The notes: generated by a model from the sequence alone, not told the origin. 41,893 bases of DNA from Spirochaetales bacterium (GCA_016936615.1 JAFGXN010000048.1:1-41893); one strand, 5' to 3'. Positions 1-11,273 are shown, counted from the stretch's first letter. Translations and numbers: made by a program.

Positions 1-338
1 AAATTAAGATCACTGATGATATTCTCTCTGAGTAGCTCAATATCGTCAGCCTCACTAAATGTACTAAAATCAAACCGCAACACAGGAAATGTCTCCCAAT
101 CCCAATCCGCAGTTTCCATGAAAGTCCCAGTGAAAAGCTTTTTTTTCCCTGAAAAAATAGCATCAATTGTCGACAAAGTCAGCGACTTGCCAAAACGACG
201 AGGACGGGATAAGAAAAAGTACTTGCCCTCGCTAACCATCTTGTAGATGTGTGGCGTTTTATCAACATAGAGATAATTTCGCTGTATAATTTCATCAAAA
301 GTCTGAATTCCAAACGGATACTTCTTCTTCATACCCAT
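1..338 (-). CDS. AAA-ATPase-like protein (PF09820 type), N-terminal part, runs off window start
   Basis: Minus strand from 338 reads MGMKKKYPFGIQTFDEIIQRNYLYVDKTPHIYKMVSEGKYFFLSRPRRFGKSLTLSTIDAIFSGKKKLFTGTF..., with the family's typical N-terminus and Walker A (RPRRFGKSL). Not in the ORF track because it has no stop in the window. Confidence 0.88.
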   Translation of the reverse strand, partial: MGMKKKYPFGIQTFDEIIQRNYLYVDKTPHIYKMVSEGKYFFLSRPRRFGKSLTLSTIDAIFSGKKKLFTGTFMETADWDWETFPVLRFDFSTFSEADDIELLRENIISDLN

Positions 339-481
339 ATTTTACTATTTATCGCAGGATAAGGCAAGCAAGAAAGCGCGAGCTATTTTAATCGCCAAAG
401 ACCAACTAGCAGGCTCCATCATAATAACTTTGCTAAAACTTTATTCTTGCCATTTGCTCTAAAATCTCCGATAATTATAAT

Positions 482-1402
482 ATGATAAAAAAGATTGTGC
501 TAATAATTTTTTTTCATATGCTCAGTCAAATCTACCCTGCTTCGGTAACAGAAATCATACAAAATATCAGCAATCTGCAAATCTCCAAACAAGAGGAAAC
601 AATAGAAACTTGGCTTGACCTAAATGGCGAAAAAATCAATTTTTTCCTAGAAAAACAGACCATATCCGACGATGGGCAATATGTAACAATACCAATAAAA
701 ACCGAAGGATCTAACCAAGGAGAGAGATTAATAACAATAAGAGTACCAACCAACCAATCTGGAATTCTCCTCAGCTTCGACGATTACTATCCGAGCTGGC
801 TTGACAACCAAGATCTCTTCAGAACCAACAAGAGCCTTGCGACATTTTTTCTAAGCGCCCCATCCAGAGCAAAAATCGCCAACATGCTAGAGCTTCAGTC
901 AAATGGGCACGAGATCGGCTTCCACACAATAACTCATCGCCGGTTAACCACCCTTAATATAGAAGATTTCGACAAAGAAACAAGAATTCCTCTCCCAAGC
1001 CTGATCGAACAAGGCCTCGCAATATCTAATTTTGCCTATCCCTACGGTGCAAACGCAGCATGGATGCACTCATATCTAGCTAAAACCTACGATTTTACAC
1101 GTGGATTTAATAAAGAATTATTCTTCTACAAAAGATCTGATTTAAAAAAAGGCAGCTTCATTGTTTCTACATCGATAGATAATATTTTTTACCCAGAAAA
1201 AGATAAATTTGAACAAGAAATTACCAAAATTCTGCTCTACATAAAGCTTACCGACAAGATTTTCCCCTGCACAAGCCATGGAATAAATTTCGAAGCTTGG
1301 GGGATAACTAGACCGAAGCTAGAAATTTTACTTACCACAGCAAATAACTTCAAACTTACAACATATCGGTTCAAAGACCTAATCAAGAACAATATAAACT
1401 AG
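482..1402 (+). CDS. secreted polysaccharide deacetylase family protein
   Basis: Signal peptide; SFDDYYPSW and GHEIGFHTITHRRL motifs; FAYPYG. Confidence 0.8.
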   Translation: MIKKIVLIIFFHMLSQIYPASVTEIIQNISNLQISKQEETIETWLDLNGEKINFFLEKQTISDDGQYVTIPIKTEGSNQGERLITIRVPTNQSGILLSFDDYYPSWLDNQDLFRTNKSLATFFLSAPSRAKIANMLELQSNGHEIGFHTITHRRLTTLNIEDFDKETRIPLPSLIEQGLAISNFAYPYGANAAWMHSYLAKTYDFTRGFNKELFFYKRSDLKKGSFIVSTSIDNIFYPEKDKFEQEITKILLYIKLTDKIFPCTSHGINFEAWGITRPKLEILLTTANNFKLTTYRFKDLIKNNIN

Positions 1403-1466
1403 ACCATTTCAACTTTTTCCCACATAAGAAAAAGCCTAGACAATAGTCTAGACTCGTAATCCTGAC

Positions 1467-3047
1467 CTACCAGTCAGTCGGGAAATAATCTTTTAAAAAT
1501 TTGCCACACCAGTGCTTGCCAGTGTTGATTCCATCAAAAAGCGGATCCAACACCCGTGCTGCGCCATCGACGATATCAAGCGGTGGTTGGAAGCCATGGG
1601 CCTCTTGCTTGAACTTCGCAAGCTGCGCTGGATCTTCATCCGTAACCCACCCAGTATCGACAGCATTCATGTAGATTCCAAACTTAGCAAGCCCCTCGGC
1701 TGAAGTATGGGTCAACATATTCAGCGCCGCCTTTGCCATATTCGTATGCGGATGGCGATCACCTTTTTTAAATCGCAAAAACTTACCTTCCATCGCAGAG
1801 ACATTTATAATATGTTTTTTCCCAGTAAAATCGCGCTTCATCATATTCGAAAGCCGATTACAAAGGACAAACGGCGCAACCGAATTTATCAGCTGCAACT
1901 CAAGCATCTCCGCAGTCGGAATCTCCCCAAGCGTAAGCCTCCAACTGTTAGTCGTTCGCAAATCTACCTGCTGCAAGTCTGCGTCCAACTTCCCCTCTGG
2001 AAAAACCTTCTCCACCGACAAATCAGTATCATGCGAGAAAGGGATCTGCGACAGTGCAGCCGAAGAAGAAATTCCAACCCCAGGCGTCTTCCCGCTCCAA
2101 CTCACAGGTGCAACAGATTTCAGATAATTATCCTCTTTCGAGACAGAGACACTTCCTGTCAGAATCCCGACACACTGCCTGTGCTCGCTCAAAAGATGCT
2201 GAACCTCAGGCGATTGTCGCTCGAAGGGCAGATTCTCCATCTCCATCAGGTGCGCGTAGAACGACGGCGGCCGCCGCACAGTCTGGGCAGCATTATTTAT
2301 CAGAATATCTAATCTATCGTATTTATTCTCTATAAAGTGGGTAAAAATTTCAACGCTCGGGGTGTGCCGCAGATCTAGCCCGTAGATATGCAATCTATCG
2401 CGCCACTGAGGATAATCCTCCTCAGCTGCAAATCGCCTTGCCGAATCGACAGGAAATCGAGTCGTAGCAATAACACTAGCCCCAGCCCGAAGCAACATCA
2501 GAGTCGCTTGGTAACCGATCTTGAGCCGTGAACCAGTGATCACCGCAACCTGACCAGTCAAATCCGCAGTCTGGAACCGCTTGAAATAATTCAAATCACC
2601 ACACTCAGGACACATCGCGTCGTAGAAGTGGTGCAAAGTAGTATACTCTTTTTTACAGACATAACAGTTGCGAGGAGAATTAAGCTTCAGAACATCCTTT
2701 TTTATAGAAGAAAAATCCTCAATCATCTTCGGCGCAACAAAGACCACATCCTCGCGAGCACGACGAATTCCAGTCTGCCCCATAGCTGCACGCTCTCGAG
2801 CAACTGACTGCCGCTTGTTCTCCTTGCGAATCGCCTTACTCCGCTTAGTCAAAGCCTCCTTATCTGGCCGAGAAATCATCCCAGCCGCCTTAAGCAAGCG
2901 GACACGAATCGCCTCATCTAGCTTAGCAAATTTCTCAGGCTCACTATTTATCATCTCCAGAATAGCAATCGCAGCCTCAACCTGCTGAAAATCCAAAGAA
3001 CCAACCTGTAAATCTTCATTTTTTTCTTCCACAACACCAACCCTCAC
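1467..3047 (-). CDS. SDR-family oxidoreductase with N-terminal Cys4 zinc-ribbon-like extension
   Basis: CYVCKKEY...CPECGD, then [17 protein letters not shown] (Rossmann), [22 protein letters not shown]. Confidence 0.85.
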   Translation of the reverse strand: MRVGVVEEKNEDLQVGSLDFQQVEAAIAILEMINSEPEKFAKLDEAIRVRLLKAAGMISRPDKEALTKRSKAIRKENKRQSVARERAAMGQTGIRRAREDVVFVAPKMIEDFSSIKKDVLKLNSPRNCYVCKKEYTTLHHFYDAMCPECGDLNYFKRFQTADLTGQVAVITGSRLKIGYQATLMLLRAGASVIATTRFPVDSARRFAAEEDYPQWRDRLHIYGLDLRHTPSVEIFTHFIENKYDRLDILINNAAQTVRRPPSFYAHLMEMENLPFERQSPEVQHLLSEHRQCVGILTGSVSVSKEDNYLKSVAPVSWSGKTPGVGISSSAALSQIPFSHDTDLSVEKVFPEGKLDADLQQVDLRTTNSWRLTLGEIPTAEMLELQLINSVAPFVLCNRLSNMMKRDFTGKKHIINVSAMEGKFLRFKKGDRHPHTNMAKAALNMLTHTSAEGLAKFGIYMNAVDTGWVTDEDPAQLAKFKQEAHGFQPPLDIVDGAARVLDPLFDGINTGKHWCGKFLKDYFPTDW

Positions 3048-3185
3048 AACCTACCACTAGGCAATCCAAGTTTAGACAAAAAAAGAAGTTAGGTCAACTA
3101 AGAAAAACTACACAAAAAGTCAAAATATTTGAAAAATCTCCATTTTATCAATTGAAAAAGTATCTATTTTATGAAAATATAAGAC

Positions 3186-3755
3186 ATGCGAAAAAAAACA
3201 ATATTTCTAATCCTCTTCTCATTATCATCCCTTTCAGCCTTTTCAGATTTTTACATCGGGGGATATGTGGCAGGAACATTTGCATTACAACAAGAAAATT
3301 ACGAAATTAAATACAGCCCAGGATTTGATACAGGACTTTACATGGGATTTGACTTTTTTGGCAAAAAAAAAGCTGCATTTTCAGTAAATATTCAAGCAGG
3401 AATGGAATACAATCCCCAAGGAGTCTCTGTAGAAGCTTTTGGTGGGTTTGGGTTTGCTGTACTACATAAAGATAATATTATTAAAGCACACATTGGAGCA
3501 GGCTATACTACTATTTTTGATTTTTTTTGGCCATTAGCATTTATAAATTTCGAGTATGCCTTTGCAGCTACACCAAAATTTCTAATTTCACCATATATTC
3601 AAGCAAAATACCTTCCAACATTAGAAACAGGGCAAATTGTATTAGGAATTAAGCTCTCATATATGTCAACAAGTAGGTTTACCGAAACCCCAATTGACAG
3701 AAAGAAATTTTATGTAAAAGAGGGAGAAACAAATGAAGTTAAGAAACTTTTCTAA
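3186..3755 (+). CDS. putative outer-membrane beta-barrel-like protein
   Basis: Signal peptide (LILFSLSSLSAFS), Gly/aromatic alternating strands; first gene of a tightly packed operon. Confidence 0.55.
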   Translation: MRKKTIFLILFSLSSLSAFSDFYIGGYVAGTFALQQENYEIKYSPGFDTGLYMGFDFFGKKKAAFSVNIQAGMEYNPQGVSVEAFGGFGFAVLHKDNIIKAHIGAGYTTIFDFFWPLAFINFEYAFAATPKFLISPYIQAKYLPTLETGQIVLGIKLSYMSTSRFTETPIDRKKFYVKEGETNEVKKLF

Positions 3756-5229
3756 TCTTGTAATAATTTTACTACTTATAACCTCTTGCAACCCAGCAAT
3801 ATTCACATACACAGTTAATCTCTCAGAAGCAATTAACCACCTCAAGATAGAAACCCTTGAACTAACATATACCACAATAGACGGGAAGTCCCAAACAACC
3901 GAGATCACAGACTTATCCAACCAAGAGGTGAAATTCACAGTCGCATCATTTGAAACAGGGATTCTCACACTAAAAGGCAAAACAGTAGACAACCAGACAG
4001 TCATAAGCACAACCAAAATCTCTACGACCCAAGGCAAAATAACACCAGAAAAATGGTTTTTCTACGAAGAATTTCTTGAAAATGGTCATCTAGCAAAAAC
4101 CGCCTATCCTCTTGAAAAAGAGATATTGATAGACTTTGGAGAGTTACAAACACTTACGTTGACAATCCCTGCTAACGATAACAATAGTTACATTATCGAT
4201 GGGGAAATTATAATAATAGAAAATATCTCTTCCAACGAAAAAGCTATTGCAGAAATACGCGATTATGAAACTCGAAAGAGCATATCTCATGTAAAAAAAT
4301 CTGAAAAATTAGGTTTCGTAAATAAAAAAATGTTTATTATCAATAAAACAGAAAGCGAAATGAGGCTAACAATAAGAAAAAAAATATCTAATGACCGAAA
4401 AAAGATTTTTTTTAGCCCAGAAAGCTATTTTAGTCAAGAATCAATGGAAGTTTTTTTAGAAAAAAACAATGGCTCAACATACCTATATAAACTTAACAGA
4501 GAAGATGCAATCTTTGAAGTTATTTATAAATTTGAATTTGTCCCATACTCATCCCTTCATACTACAGGTAGCAATTATTTTTATTTCACTGATAGATACA
4601 AAAATAGTACTGGGCAGCTAAATATAGAAACAAAAGAAATTACAAAAATAGCTTCTAGAGCCGTAAACCTTGAGAAATCTTCTTCTGCTGGAGAATTTCT
4701 CTTATATTCCAAAGAAAAAAACAATATTATTGAAACGATAATTTACAATTCAAGAACAAAAGAAAGTACTATAGTAAATGGAACAACAGCAATATTTTCC
4801 AGCAACAACAAACTTTATGAACTAATACATAAAGATAGCAAGCTAACAATCTACGAAACAGATAATTTTAAAAATAGAACAAGAACCTACCAAGGAAATA
4901 CAGATAACAAACTTTATTATTTTTTTGATGCTTATGAAAACACTATAATCTTTAGCTCAGGATCTATTTTAAGACTTACAGAGGAAGGATCTATAATAGA
5001 AAAAAAATTCTTTTTAACCGCAAAATATATCATTGACAACATCTTTTTCTACGATAATTGGAAAAAGAAAGAGTTGTATTCATACAATTTAACGACATTT
5101 GAAGAGAGCATAATTGAAGAAGAAAAACAAGGTCAGTTTTTAATTTTTAAAAATAGCAAGGGAGATTTTTTCGAAGTCAGAAGAAATCTTAACTCCCTTG
5201 AAATTTATGAGGTGAATCCATTATGGTAA
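3733..5229 (+). CDS. lipoprotein of unknown function
   Basis: Lipobox LLLITSC; overlaps upstream stop by 23 nt. Confidence 0.7.
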   Translation: MKLRNFSNLVIILLLITSCNPAIFTYTVNLSEAINHLKIETLELTYTTIDGKSQTTEITDLSNQEVKFTVASFETGILTLKGKTVDNQTVISTTKISTTQGKITPEKWFFYEEFLENGHLAKTAYPLEKEILIDFGELQTLTLTIPANDNNSYIIDGEIIIIENISSNEKAIAEIRDYETRKSISHVKKSEKLGFVNKKMFIINKTESEMRLTIRKKISNDRKKIFFSPESYFSQESMEVFLEKNNGSTYLYKLNREDAIFEVIYKFEFVPYSSLHTTGSNYFYFTDRYKNSTGQLNIETKEITKIASRAVNLEKSSSAGEFLLYSKEKNNIIETIIYNSRTKESTIVNGTTAIFSSNNKLYELIHKDSKLTIYETDNFKNRTRTYQGNTDNKLYYFFDAYENTIIFSSGSILRLTEEGSIIEKKFFLTAKYIIDNIFFYDNWKKKELYSYNLTTFEESIIEEEKQGQFLIFKNSKGDFFEVRRNLNSLEIYEVNPLW

Positions 5230-6803
5230 GAAAAAACAAAAAAATGCTATGGCTTTTATTTATCACTTTAAATTCATGTTATATCCAGAACAACATCTAT
5301 CAACTGGAATTTGATTTTCCTCCTGCAAATTATAAGAATATAGAGTTAACAATATCAGGGAAATCTGGAATGAAAGAAATATCCCAAGAATACAACAGCT
5401 CATCATTTATTGAAAACGAACTTATATTTGCTCACAAAGGCATGACAATCCAACAGCTAACTGCAAACTTTAATTACAATAAAGAATCAAACAAATACAT
5501 CACTTTAAAAGCTAAAAACATTAACAACAAATTCTCTTTTACAGAAGGAAACTCCTACACCATCATCGATTTAAACACAGAAGCGACTCTGAAAGACATG
5601 AAAAAAAACAATGTTGTGGCTTTTAAAGCAAAAAAAGGCCTATTTCACAATATCGAAACCGCTTTCTTTATAGATGAAATTAACAGCCCATTTTCTGCAA
5701 AATCTTTTGATTCTGAAGACAGCTATAATCGGCAAAAGACGATTAATTCTTTTAATGAAGAGGATTGCTACATTTTTATTTCGTTTAGAAACCTAGGAAA
5801 TGACATAAATTCTTCTAAAAAGATTTTTACAAATATAGAAACAACTGAACTCTACACTGAATCTCTATTTTCAGAAAAAGATAATTTTATCAAAAGTAAC
5901 CAACAATTCTATCTTATAAAAGAAAATCAACTCTTCAAAATTATTATTGAGAGTGCTAAAGTGGAAAAAATAATAGACTTACCAAGCAACAGCATATATG
6001 CGTTCACAGAAAATAATAAATTGTTTTTTTTCTCAAATCCTGAGATTTTCTCTGAAAATCTATTCTTCTCAATTGATGTCATAAATAAAAAACTCGAAAT
6101 AGTCAATGACAAAAGACTAATGAAAGAAAAAGAGACAATCTTTGCCGGCAAATACTTTTTTAACAAAAAAGCCCCTGATTACATATACTCTCTTTCAACT
6201 GGGAATAAAATTACAAATATTCTTCATAGAACGATTTTTTCTAATGCTCAATACTATGAAGAAAAGCAAAAAATCTTCTCATATGAAGTTGTTTCAAGGA
6301 AAATAACCTTTTACGAAATTCTTATAAATGAAGATTCTTACTCAATAAAAGAAATAGAAAGCCTAGAAAATTTTAATCTATTATTTTTTTCAGCCGATCT
6401 TTTTCCATACATCATTGGGAATATGAAACAAATATCAATTATTCAACTATCAACTGATGAAAACGACATAACAACTATGAGAACTTTTCCAGACGTCTTA
6501 TCTGGTGATGCTTATAAAGTCTTTAAAAATGAAAATCTTTTAGGAGTAGTATCATGGAACAATAAAGTCCTTAACATTTTGAAAATTGAAAAAGACTCTG
6601 TAAATAAAATTCGATCTCACTCTGGCGATTTTACAGGATCCGATATGGATTCTAAAATTTCATATATATATATCTTTCCTCAAGAAGACAAGACGACCCT
6701 TATATTAGGGAAAAAGATATGGAGGATAGAAGAAGAAAAGCCTTACTTCTTCGCATCAGATTATAAAGCACTACAGAGACTCTCCATAGAGGAAATACGA
6801 TGA
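5223..6803 (+). CDS. lipoprotein of unknown function
   Basis: Lipobox LFITLNSC; overlaps previous ORF by 7 nt. Confidence 0.7.
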   Translation: MVRKNKKMLWLLFITLNSCYIQNNIYQLEFDFPPANYKNIELTISGKSGMKEISQEYNSSSFIENELIFAHKGMTIQQLTANFNYNKESNKYITLKAKNINNKFSFTEGNSYTIIDLNTEATLKDMKKNNVVAFKAKKGLFHNIETAFFIDEINSPFSAKSFDSEDSYNRQKTINSFNEEDCYIFISFRNLGNDINSSKKIFTNIETTELYTESLFSEKDNFIKSNQQFYLIKENQLFKIIIESAKVEKIIDLPSNSIYAFTENNKLFFFSNPEIFSENLFFSIDVINKKLEIVNDKRLMKEKETIFAGKYFFNKKAPDYIYSLSTGNKITNILHRTIFSNAQYYEEKQKIFSYEVVSRKITFYEILINEDSYSIKEIESLENFNLLFFSADLFPYIIGNMKQISIIQLSTDENDITTMRTFPDVLSGDAYKVFKNENLLGVVSWNNKVLNILKIEKDSVNKIRSHSGDFTGSDMDSKISYIYIFPQEDKTTLILGKKIWRIEEEKPYFFASDYKALQRLSIEEIR

Positions 6804-7579
6804 AGAAACTACTAATATTACTAACAATGACAACAATTTTATCTTGCTACCAGAACACCCCTTTCTACGGAAACCTTGAAGAAGAGATGGTCATAGGATA
6901 TCTCTATAAAGGAGAAGTTTTATACTTTTCTGATGGTAATGTTTTTTTTAAAGATAAGAGCGGAAAAAAGATAGATATTAAAGCCCCAAGGAGTGCAGAA
7001 GGTTTAAAAGTACCTGAAATTGCTGATGGAATATTTGAACTTGGTAGAGATACTAATTATGAGTATTGTCTATTTGATTTTAATGACCCAAATAGACAAA
7101 TGCAATCATTTAAATCAAGAGAAGAGGCAGAAGAGAAAAAAGGAACTATGTTTTCCTATCCGATTTTTTCCCCAGAAATAAAAAGAGAAACCGCCTTCCC
7201 CAAATTCGCACCATTCAAAGACTCAGAAGAACTCCCGCTGCGCCCATTCACGCACAGTAGTCTTTCATATTTCCTCGTCTACAATCAGGTTCGAAGCAAA
7301 GCTGATCTCTCGCAGATTGGTCTCTTACCTTTTCCGGCAGTAGATGCGGTATTCCATGACGGGAGTTGGTATATCTTGCGAGTCTATGATATCTCAAGAT
7401 TCATTGCAGTTCGCACCTACAAAAGCGAGATCTACCGATTTGCAGATGAATTGCCATTTGCAAATGGAGAGCTACTCTACGAACAGGACAAACCATTTCA
7501 GCAAATCGATATATACGAAAACGAGATACTCGGCCTTGATTGCCAGGCAAATATTGTTAAGACAGGAATCGAAATATAA
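6800..7579 (+). CDS. lipoprotein of unknown function
   Basis: Lipobox TTILSC; ATGA overlap with previous ORF. Confidence 0.7.
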   Translation: MKKLLILLTMTTILSCYQNTPFYGNLEEEMVIGYLYKGEVLYFSDGNVFFKDKSGKKIDIKAPRSAEGLKVPEIADGIFELGRDTNYEYCLFDFNDPNRQMQSFKSREEAEEKKGTMFSYPIFSPEIKRETAFPKFAPFKDSEELPLRPFTHSSLSYFLVYNQVRSKADLSQIGLLPFPAVDAVFHDGSWYILRVYDISRFIAVRTYKSEIYRFADELPFANGELLYEQDKPFQQIDIYENEILGLDCQANIVKTGIEI

Positions 7580-7594
7580 TAACTAGGAGAATTT

Positions 7595-8836
7595 ATGAAG
7601 AAAAACCTAAGAAAAATAATGATACTAACATCAATTTTCATCACATTCAGCTGTACAACAGTCGTAAAGGATTTAGAAAAGATAAAAGTTAAGACTGTGG
7701 AGACAAAAGATACAGAATCAATATCTTTTTCACAACTACTCTTTAAAATCCCATACAATTCCGATTTTTACAAAAATCTCGGAATCTATAATCTAATACC
7801 AAAGGAAATTAAAAAAGGATATGATGAACCTTTTCAAAGAGGCCCAAGGTACAGATACATCGCAGAAGAGATAATGCAAGCTTCAGGTCTTAATGTCCAA
7901 AAAAGATTTCTAAGAGAGTATGAAGATCGCTCCGACGAAATTTCACGATTTTTACTTTCTGCAACAATAAATGACATCAATTACAGTACATATATCCGTA
8001 GAAATAAGTCAAAAGATCAATCTCCACTATTCTCGACAATACAACTTTCGCTTACTTGGGAAGTCTTAGATACAAACAAAAACTCAATTGTTTTTGTATC
8101 AGAAGAAAAACTATCAGTGGATAACGACAATTTTTATAGCTACAATTATCTTTTTGAGATAGCGTTTCAGAAAGCAGTACTTAAACTCTGCTCTGACAAA
8201 GATTTTTTGAATAAAATAAAAAAAAGAGAAGATAGCCGCCCGCTCCCTGAAAAGATAAAAATAAAAAGCGGCTCTCGAATAAATATCCTTGATGAAGAAT
8301 CATACGTGAATTCTGTGGTTGTCATTAGAGCAGGAAAAACACATGGAAGCGGCGTGATAATCTCCAACGATGGATATATTTTAACAGCAGCCCATGTTGT
8401 TAGCAACCTCAAAGAAGTGGCAGTCGAATTCAAAAACTCAGAAATCTTCCTTGCGCAAGTAATACGAACAGACAATTATAGCGATAGCGCTCTACTCAAA
8501 ATTTCCAGTGAAAAAATTGATTTCGCAGGGGTGGGAATAGAAAAAAAAGAGGTCTCAATCGGACAATCAATATCCATAATTGGAACCCCATATAGAAAAA
8601 AATACTTCAACACAATTACAAATGGAATTGTTTCAAACATGAACATGAGAAACGGGGTAAAGTTTTTTCACTCAAATACGACAGTAAATCCAGGCAACAG
8701 TGGAGGTCCTGTGCTAAACAATGCTGGCAACATTGTCGGAATAACTTCAGAACTAATATATGGAATTGGAAATTCAATAACAATCTTCATAAATATAAAC
8801 GACATACTAACCAATCTTAATTTGGAAATAGAATAG
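7595..8836 (+). CDS. lipoprotein with C-terminal trypsin-like (S1C/HtrA-like) serine protease domain, no PDZ
   Basis: Lipobox FITFSC; GSGVIISNDGYILTAAHVV, DNYSDSALLKI, NPGNSGGPVLNNAGNIVGI catalytic motifs. Confidence 0.85.
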   Translation: MKKNLRKIMILTSIFITFSCTTVVKDLEKIKVKTVETKDTESISFSQLLFKIPYNSDFYKNLGIYNLIPKEIKKGYDEPFQRGPRYRYIAEEIMQASGLNVQKRFLREYEDRSDEISRFLLSATINDINYSTYIRRNKSKDQSPLFSTIQLSLTWEVLDTNKNSIVFVSEEKLSVDNDNFYSYNYLFEIAFQKAVLKLCSDKDFLNKIKKREDSRPLPEKIKIKSGSRINILDEESYVNSVVVIRAGKTHGSGVIISNDGYILTAAHVVSNLKEVAVEFKNSEIFLAQVIRTDNYSDSALLKISSEKIDFAGVGIEKKEVSIGQSISIIGTPYRKKYFNTITNGIVSNMNMRNGVKFFHSNTTVNPGNSGGPVLNNAGNIVGITSELIYGIGNSITIFININDILTNLNLEIE

Positions 8837-8844
8837 GAGACAAA

Positions 8845-9468
8845 ATGAAAAAGCAAATAACCATATTCATAGCAATAATTTTTCTGTCTAGCTGCTACAC
8901 CTTGAAACACCAAAGACCTTTTTCTGTTTCAACCAAAGACGCAATAGAAATAGAGAACACCCACCCAGTAGCGATGAACAATATCTCAACAGAGATAATC
9001 CACATGCAGCATGTCGCGAAGGTGACAAACATGAGAAAGGAGTATGACTTTTTTTGGGGCAACAACTTTTATTATGACTTTTACTCCTCAAAGAACTACT
9101 GTGAGAACATGCTACAGCTAAATAATTTTAATATTTATAGAGAAAATTTTACTGCTTTCAAGAACCCGAAACCTTCTATGGCAAGATTTCAAATCTACCC
9201 GTATGTCAAGGATCTATCGCTCTACCAAGTCTCTGATCTAATTTCAACCAGCCTTTCTGGGAAAGTTACCACAGAGTGGGTAATCTATGACACCTTTTAT
9301 GAAAAAGTTGTCTATAAAAAAGAGTTTATTGGCTCTACAAAGTTTTTAAACCTTCCCAAAATCAAAGGCACCCAGGTCCTTGGCTTAGTCGCAGAAGATG
9401 CCTTCAACAACGGCTTCCAAAAATTCTTCTACGACAACGACATGAGGACAATTTTGATTAAAGAGTAG
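8845..9468 (+). CDS. lipoprotein of unknown function
   Basis: Lipobox IIFLSSC; RBS AGGAGA; 8 nt after protease gene. Confidence 0.7.
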   Translation: MKKQITIFIAIIFLSSCYTLKHQRPFSVSTKDAIEIENTHPVAMNNISTEIIHMQHVAKVTNMRKEYDFFWGNNFYYDFYSSKNYCENMLQLNNFNIYRENFTAFKNPKPSMARFQIYPYVKDLSLYQVSDLISTSLSGKVTTEWVIYDTFYEKVVYKKEFIGSTKFLNLPKIKGTQVLGLVAEDAFNNGFQKFFYDNDMRTILIKE

Positions 9469-9504
9469 AAAAATTAAATTTTTTCTAACACAACTCTAAT
9501 ATTC

Positions 9505-9533
9505 TGTTAAATTTTTAAAATCGATAGTATAAT
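9505..9533 (+). promoter_or_regulatory. putative sigma70-type promoter of MCP gene
   Basis: TGTTAA (9505-9510), 17 nt, TATAAT (9528-9533). Confidence 0.5.
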
Positions 9534-9575
9534 TAACCTATCCCCGTTGTAAAAATCGGGGTATAGGGAGATTTT

Positions 9576-11228
9576 ATGAAAAATTTATTCAAGAGGTACT
9601 CAACCGAAAAAGAAAAAAGTTCGGCAAGATTACTGTTCATTTCTTCGTGCGTAATCTTTGTAATCATGGCACTGTTCTGGGTGGCTAGCTTCATCAACAA
9701 GGCAGACAAATTTTACCCAATTGCAATCCCAATTTGCATGGTAGTCGTTCTCACAGGAATATTTCTGAACATCGCGGGACACAAAAGGTTTTTCACCGAT
9801 GTGGTGCTAATCTGCATTATATTTTTATTCCTTGTTTCACAAAAATTCGCAAGCGATAATTCCCCAGATTATGTTGTCCGAAACGGAATGATGTTAATGA
9901 TAATCTCATTACTTATCGGAGACAGACTCTACCAACACATCTACAACTTCGTTGCAATTTCAGCAATGTTCTTCATCGTCTTCTTCACAAACTACATGCC
10001 AGAGATTGGCGCAGCCCAATTCACAGACCTAAGCGAAGCCCAAATTTTCAACTTCATTGTCAGCATCGGGCTGATACTAATTTCATTCGGTGCAGCACTT
10101 TTTAAGACTAGGATGTCTAGGAAAAAGTTACGTGCGGCGGAACAGGAAGCGGCCGAGAACCAGGCAATGTTTGATTCACTTGAGGAAGCACTGCTCAAAA
10201 GTAGCCAGGATCTTGATATTGGACAGAACATTCAGACAGTATCTGAGAACTTAGTCCGACTTGTCCTATCGATAACAAGCTATGTATCATCGATGAAAGA
10301 TGAAATTTTTTCCCTATCTGAAGGAATCAAAAAGGCAAAAGAAGAGAATCGTGTTGTAGTTGACTTTTTCAAAGTCGTAATAGAGAACCTTCAGAAGCAG
10401 AACAAGATAGTAGCAGAGGCGACAGAGAATATCCATGAAGTTAAGGAAAAAGTTACTAGTCTCTCATCCTCAACCGAAGGACAGCGACAGACCTTACAGA
10501 AAATGGAAAGTCTCTCCTCTAGCACAAAACAGGAGATAGACCGAACATCGGAGTCAATACAAAATATCTCTTCTGTCTCAAAGAATATGTTGGATTTTAT
10601 CTCAATAATTTCAGGAATAGCAGCTCAGACCAACCTCCTCTCAATGAATGCGACGATAGAGGCTGCACACGCTGGGGCGGCAGGAAAAGGATTCTCCATT
10701 GTTGCAGATGAGATCAAGAAGCTAGCTGACCTCACCACAAAAAACACAAAGATAATATCTCAAAATCTTCGTGCTACAATCAACAATGTCGAAGAGACAG
10801 TAGACGTCATGCACGAGACTGAGGTTTTTTTTGAAAATTTCTCCTCAGAATTTACGACAGTAAACAGCCACAGTACCAACTTAATAGAAGAATTAAGTCG
10901 ATTATCAACCCTTGCAGATGAGGTTGGATTTTATGCAAGCCAAATGAGCACGACCTCAGAAGATGTATCAAGCTCAATCTCAAAGATGGAGAAGATCCTC
11001 TCCAACAACGAAGAGGATATGGAAGGAATTATCCAAGCATCAGAGAAAATCCACTCATCCCTTGTCCATCGATTTCTCGATATAGAACGACAATTCAACA
11101 ACATAACAGCCCAAGCAGAGAAGCTCAAAGCTCTTGGCAACACAAACAGCAAGACAGTTCAATCTCTTGGCCAACAAGTAGGCGAAATGAAGCAACAAAA
11201 AGGATGCAAAATCCCAGAATTCGTATAA
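9576..11228 (+). CDS. methyl-accepting chemotaxis protein
   Basis: N-terminal transmembrane segments; MCP signalling tip [40 protein letters not shown]. Confidence 0.95.
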   Translation: MKNLFKRYSTEKEKSSARLLFISSCVIFVIMALFWVASFINKADKFYPIAIPICMVVVLTGIFLNIAGHKRFFTDVVLICIIFLFLVSQKFASDNSPDYVVRNGMMLMIISLLIGDRLYQHIYNFVAISAMFFIVFFTNYMPEIGAAQFTDLSEAQIFNFIVSIGLILISFGAALFKTRMSRKKLRAAEQEAAENQAMFDSLEEALLKSSQDLDIGQNIQTVSENLVRLVLSITSYVSSMKDEIFSLSEGIKKAKEENRVVVDFFKVVIENLQKQNKIVAEATENIHEVKEKVTSLSSSTEGQRQTLQKMESLSSSTKQEIDRTSESIQNISSVSKNMLDFISIISGIAAQTNLLSMNATIEAAHAGAAGKGFSIVADEIKKLADLTTKNTKIISQNLRATINNVEETVDVMHETEVFFENFSSEFTTVNSHSTNLIEELSRLSTLADEVGFYASQMSTTSEDVSSSISKMEKILSNNEEDMEGIIQASEKIHSSLVHRFLDIERQFNNITAQAEKLKALGNTNSKTVQSLGQQVGEMKQQKGCKIPEFV

Positions 11229-11250
11229 CAATAAGCTTTTAGATAAATTA

Positions 11251-11273
11251 AAGCCCCTCAGCGGGGCTTTTTT
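11251..11273 (+). terminator. Rho-independent terminator
   Basis: AAGCCCCtcaGCGGGGCTTTTTT directly after MCP gene. Confidence 0.9.

Noticed and set aside
16-246. 76-aa plus-strand ORF at window start
   Set aside because: Antisense shadow of the minus-strand AAA-ATPase-like gene, which has clear family motifs.
1707-2988. Plus-strand ORFs 1707-2312, 2054-2335 and 2668-2988
   Set aside because: Low-complexity Arg/Ser/Pro-rich translations antisense to the well-supported SDR gene.
3524-3531. T8 tract in the barrel-like gene as a phase-variation switch
   Set aside because: Homopolymers of this size are common in AT-rich coding DNA here; no supporting feature.
7344-7586. 80-aa ORF inside the third lipoprotein gene
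   Set aside because: Alternative-frame shadow with no RBS or motif support.
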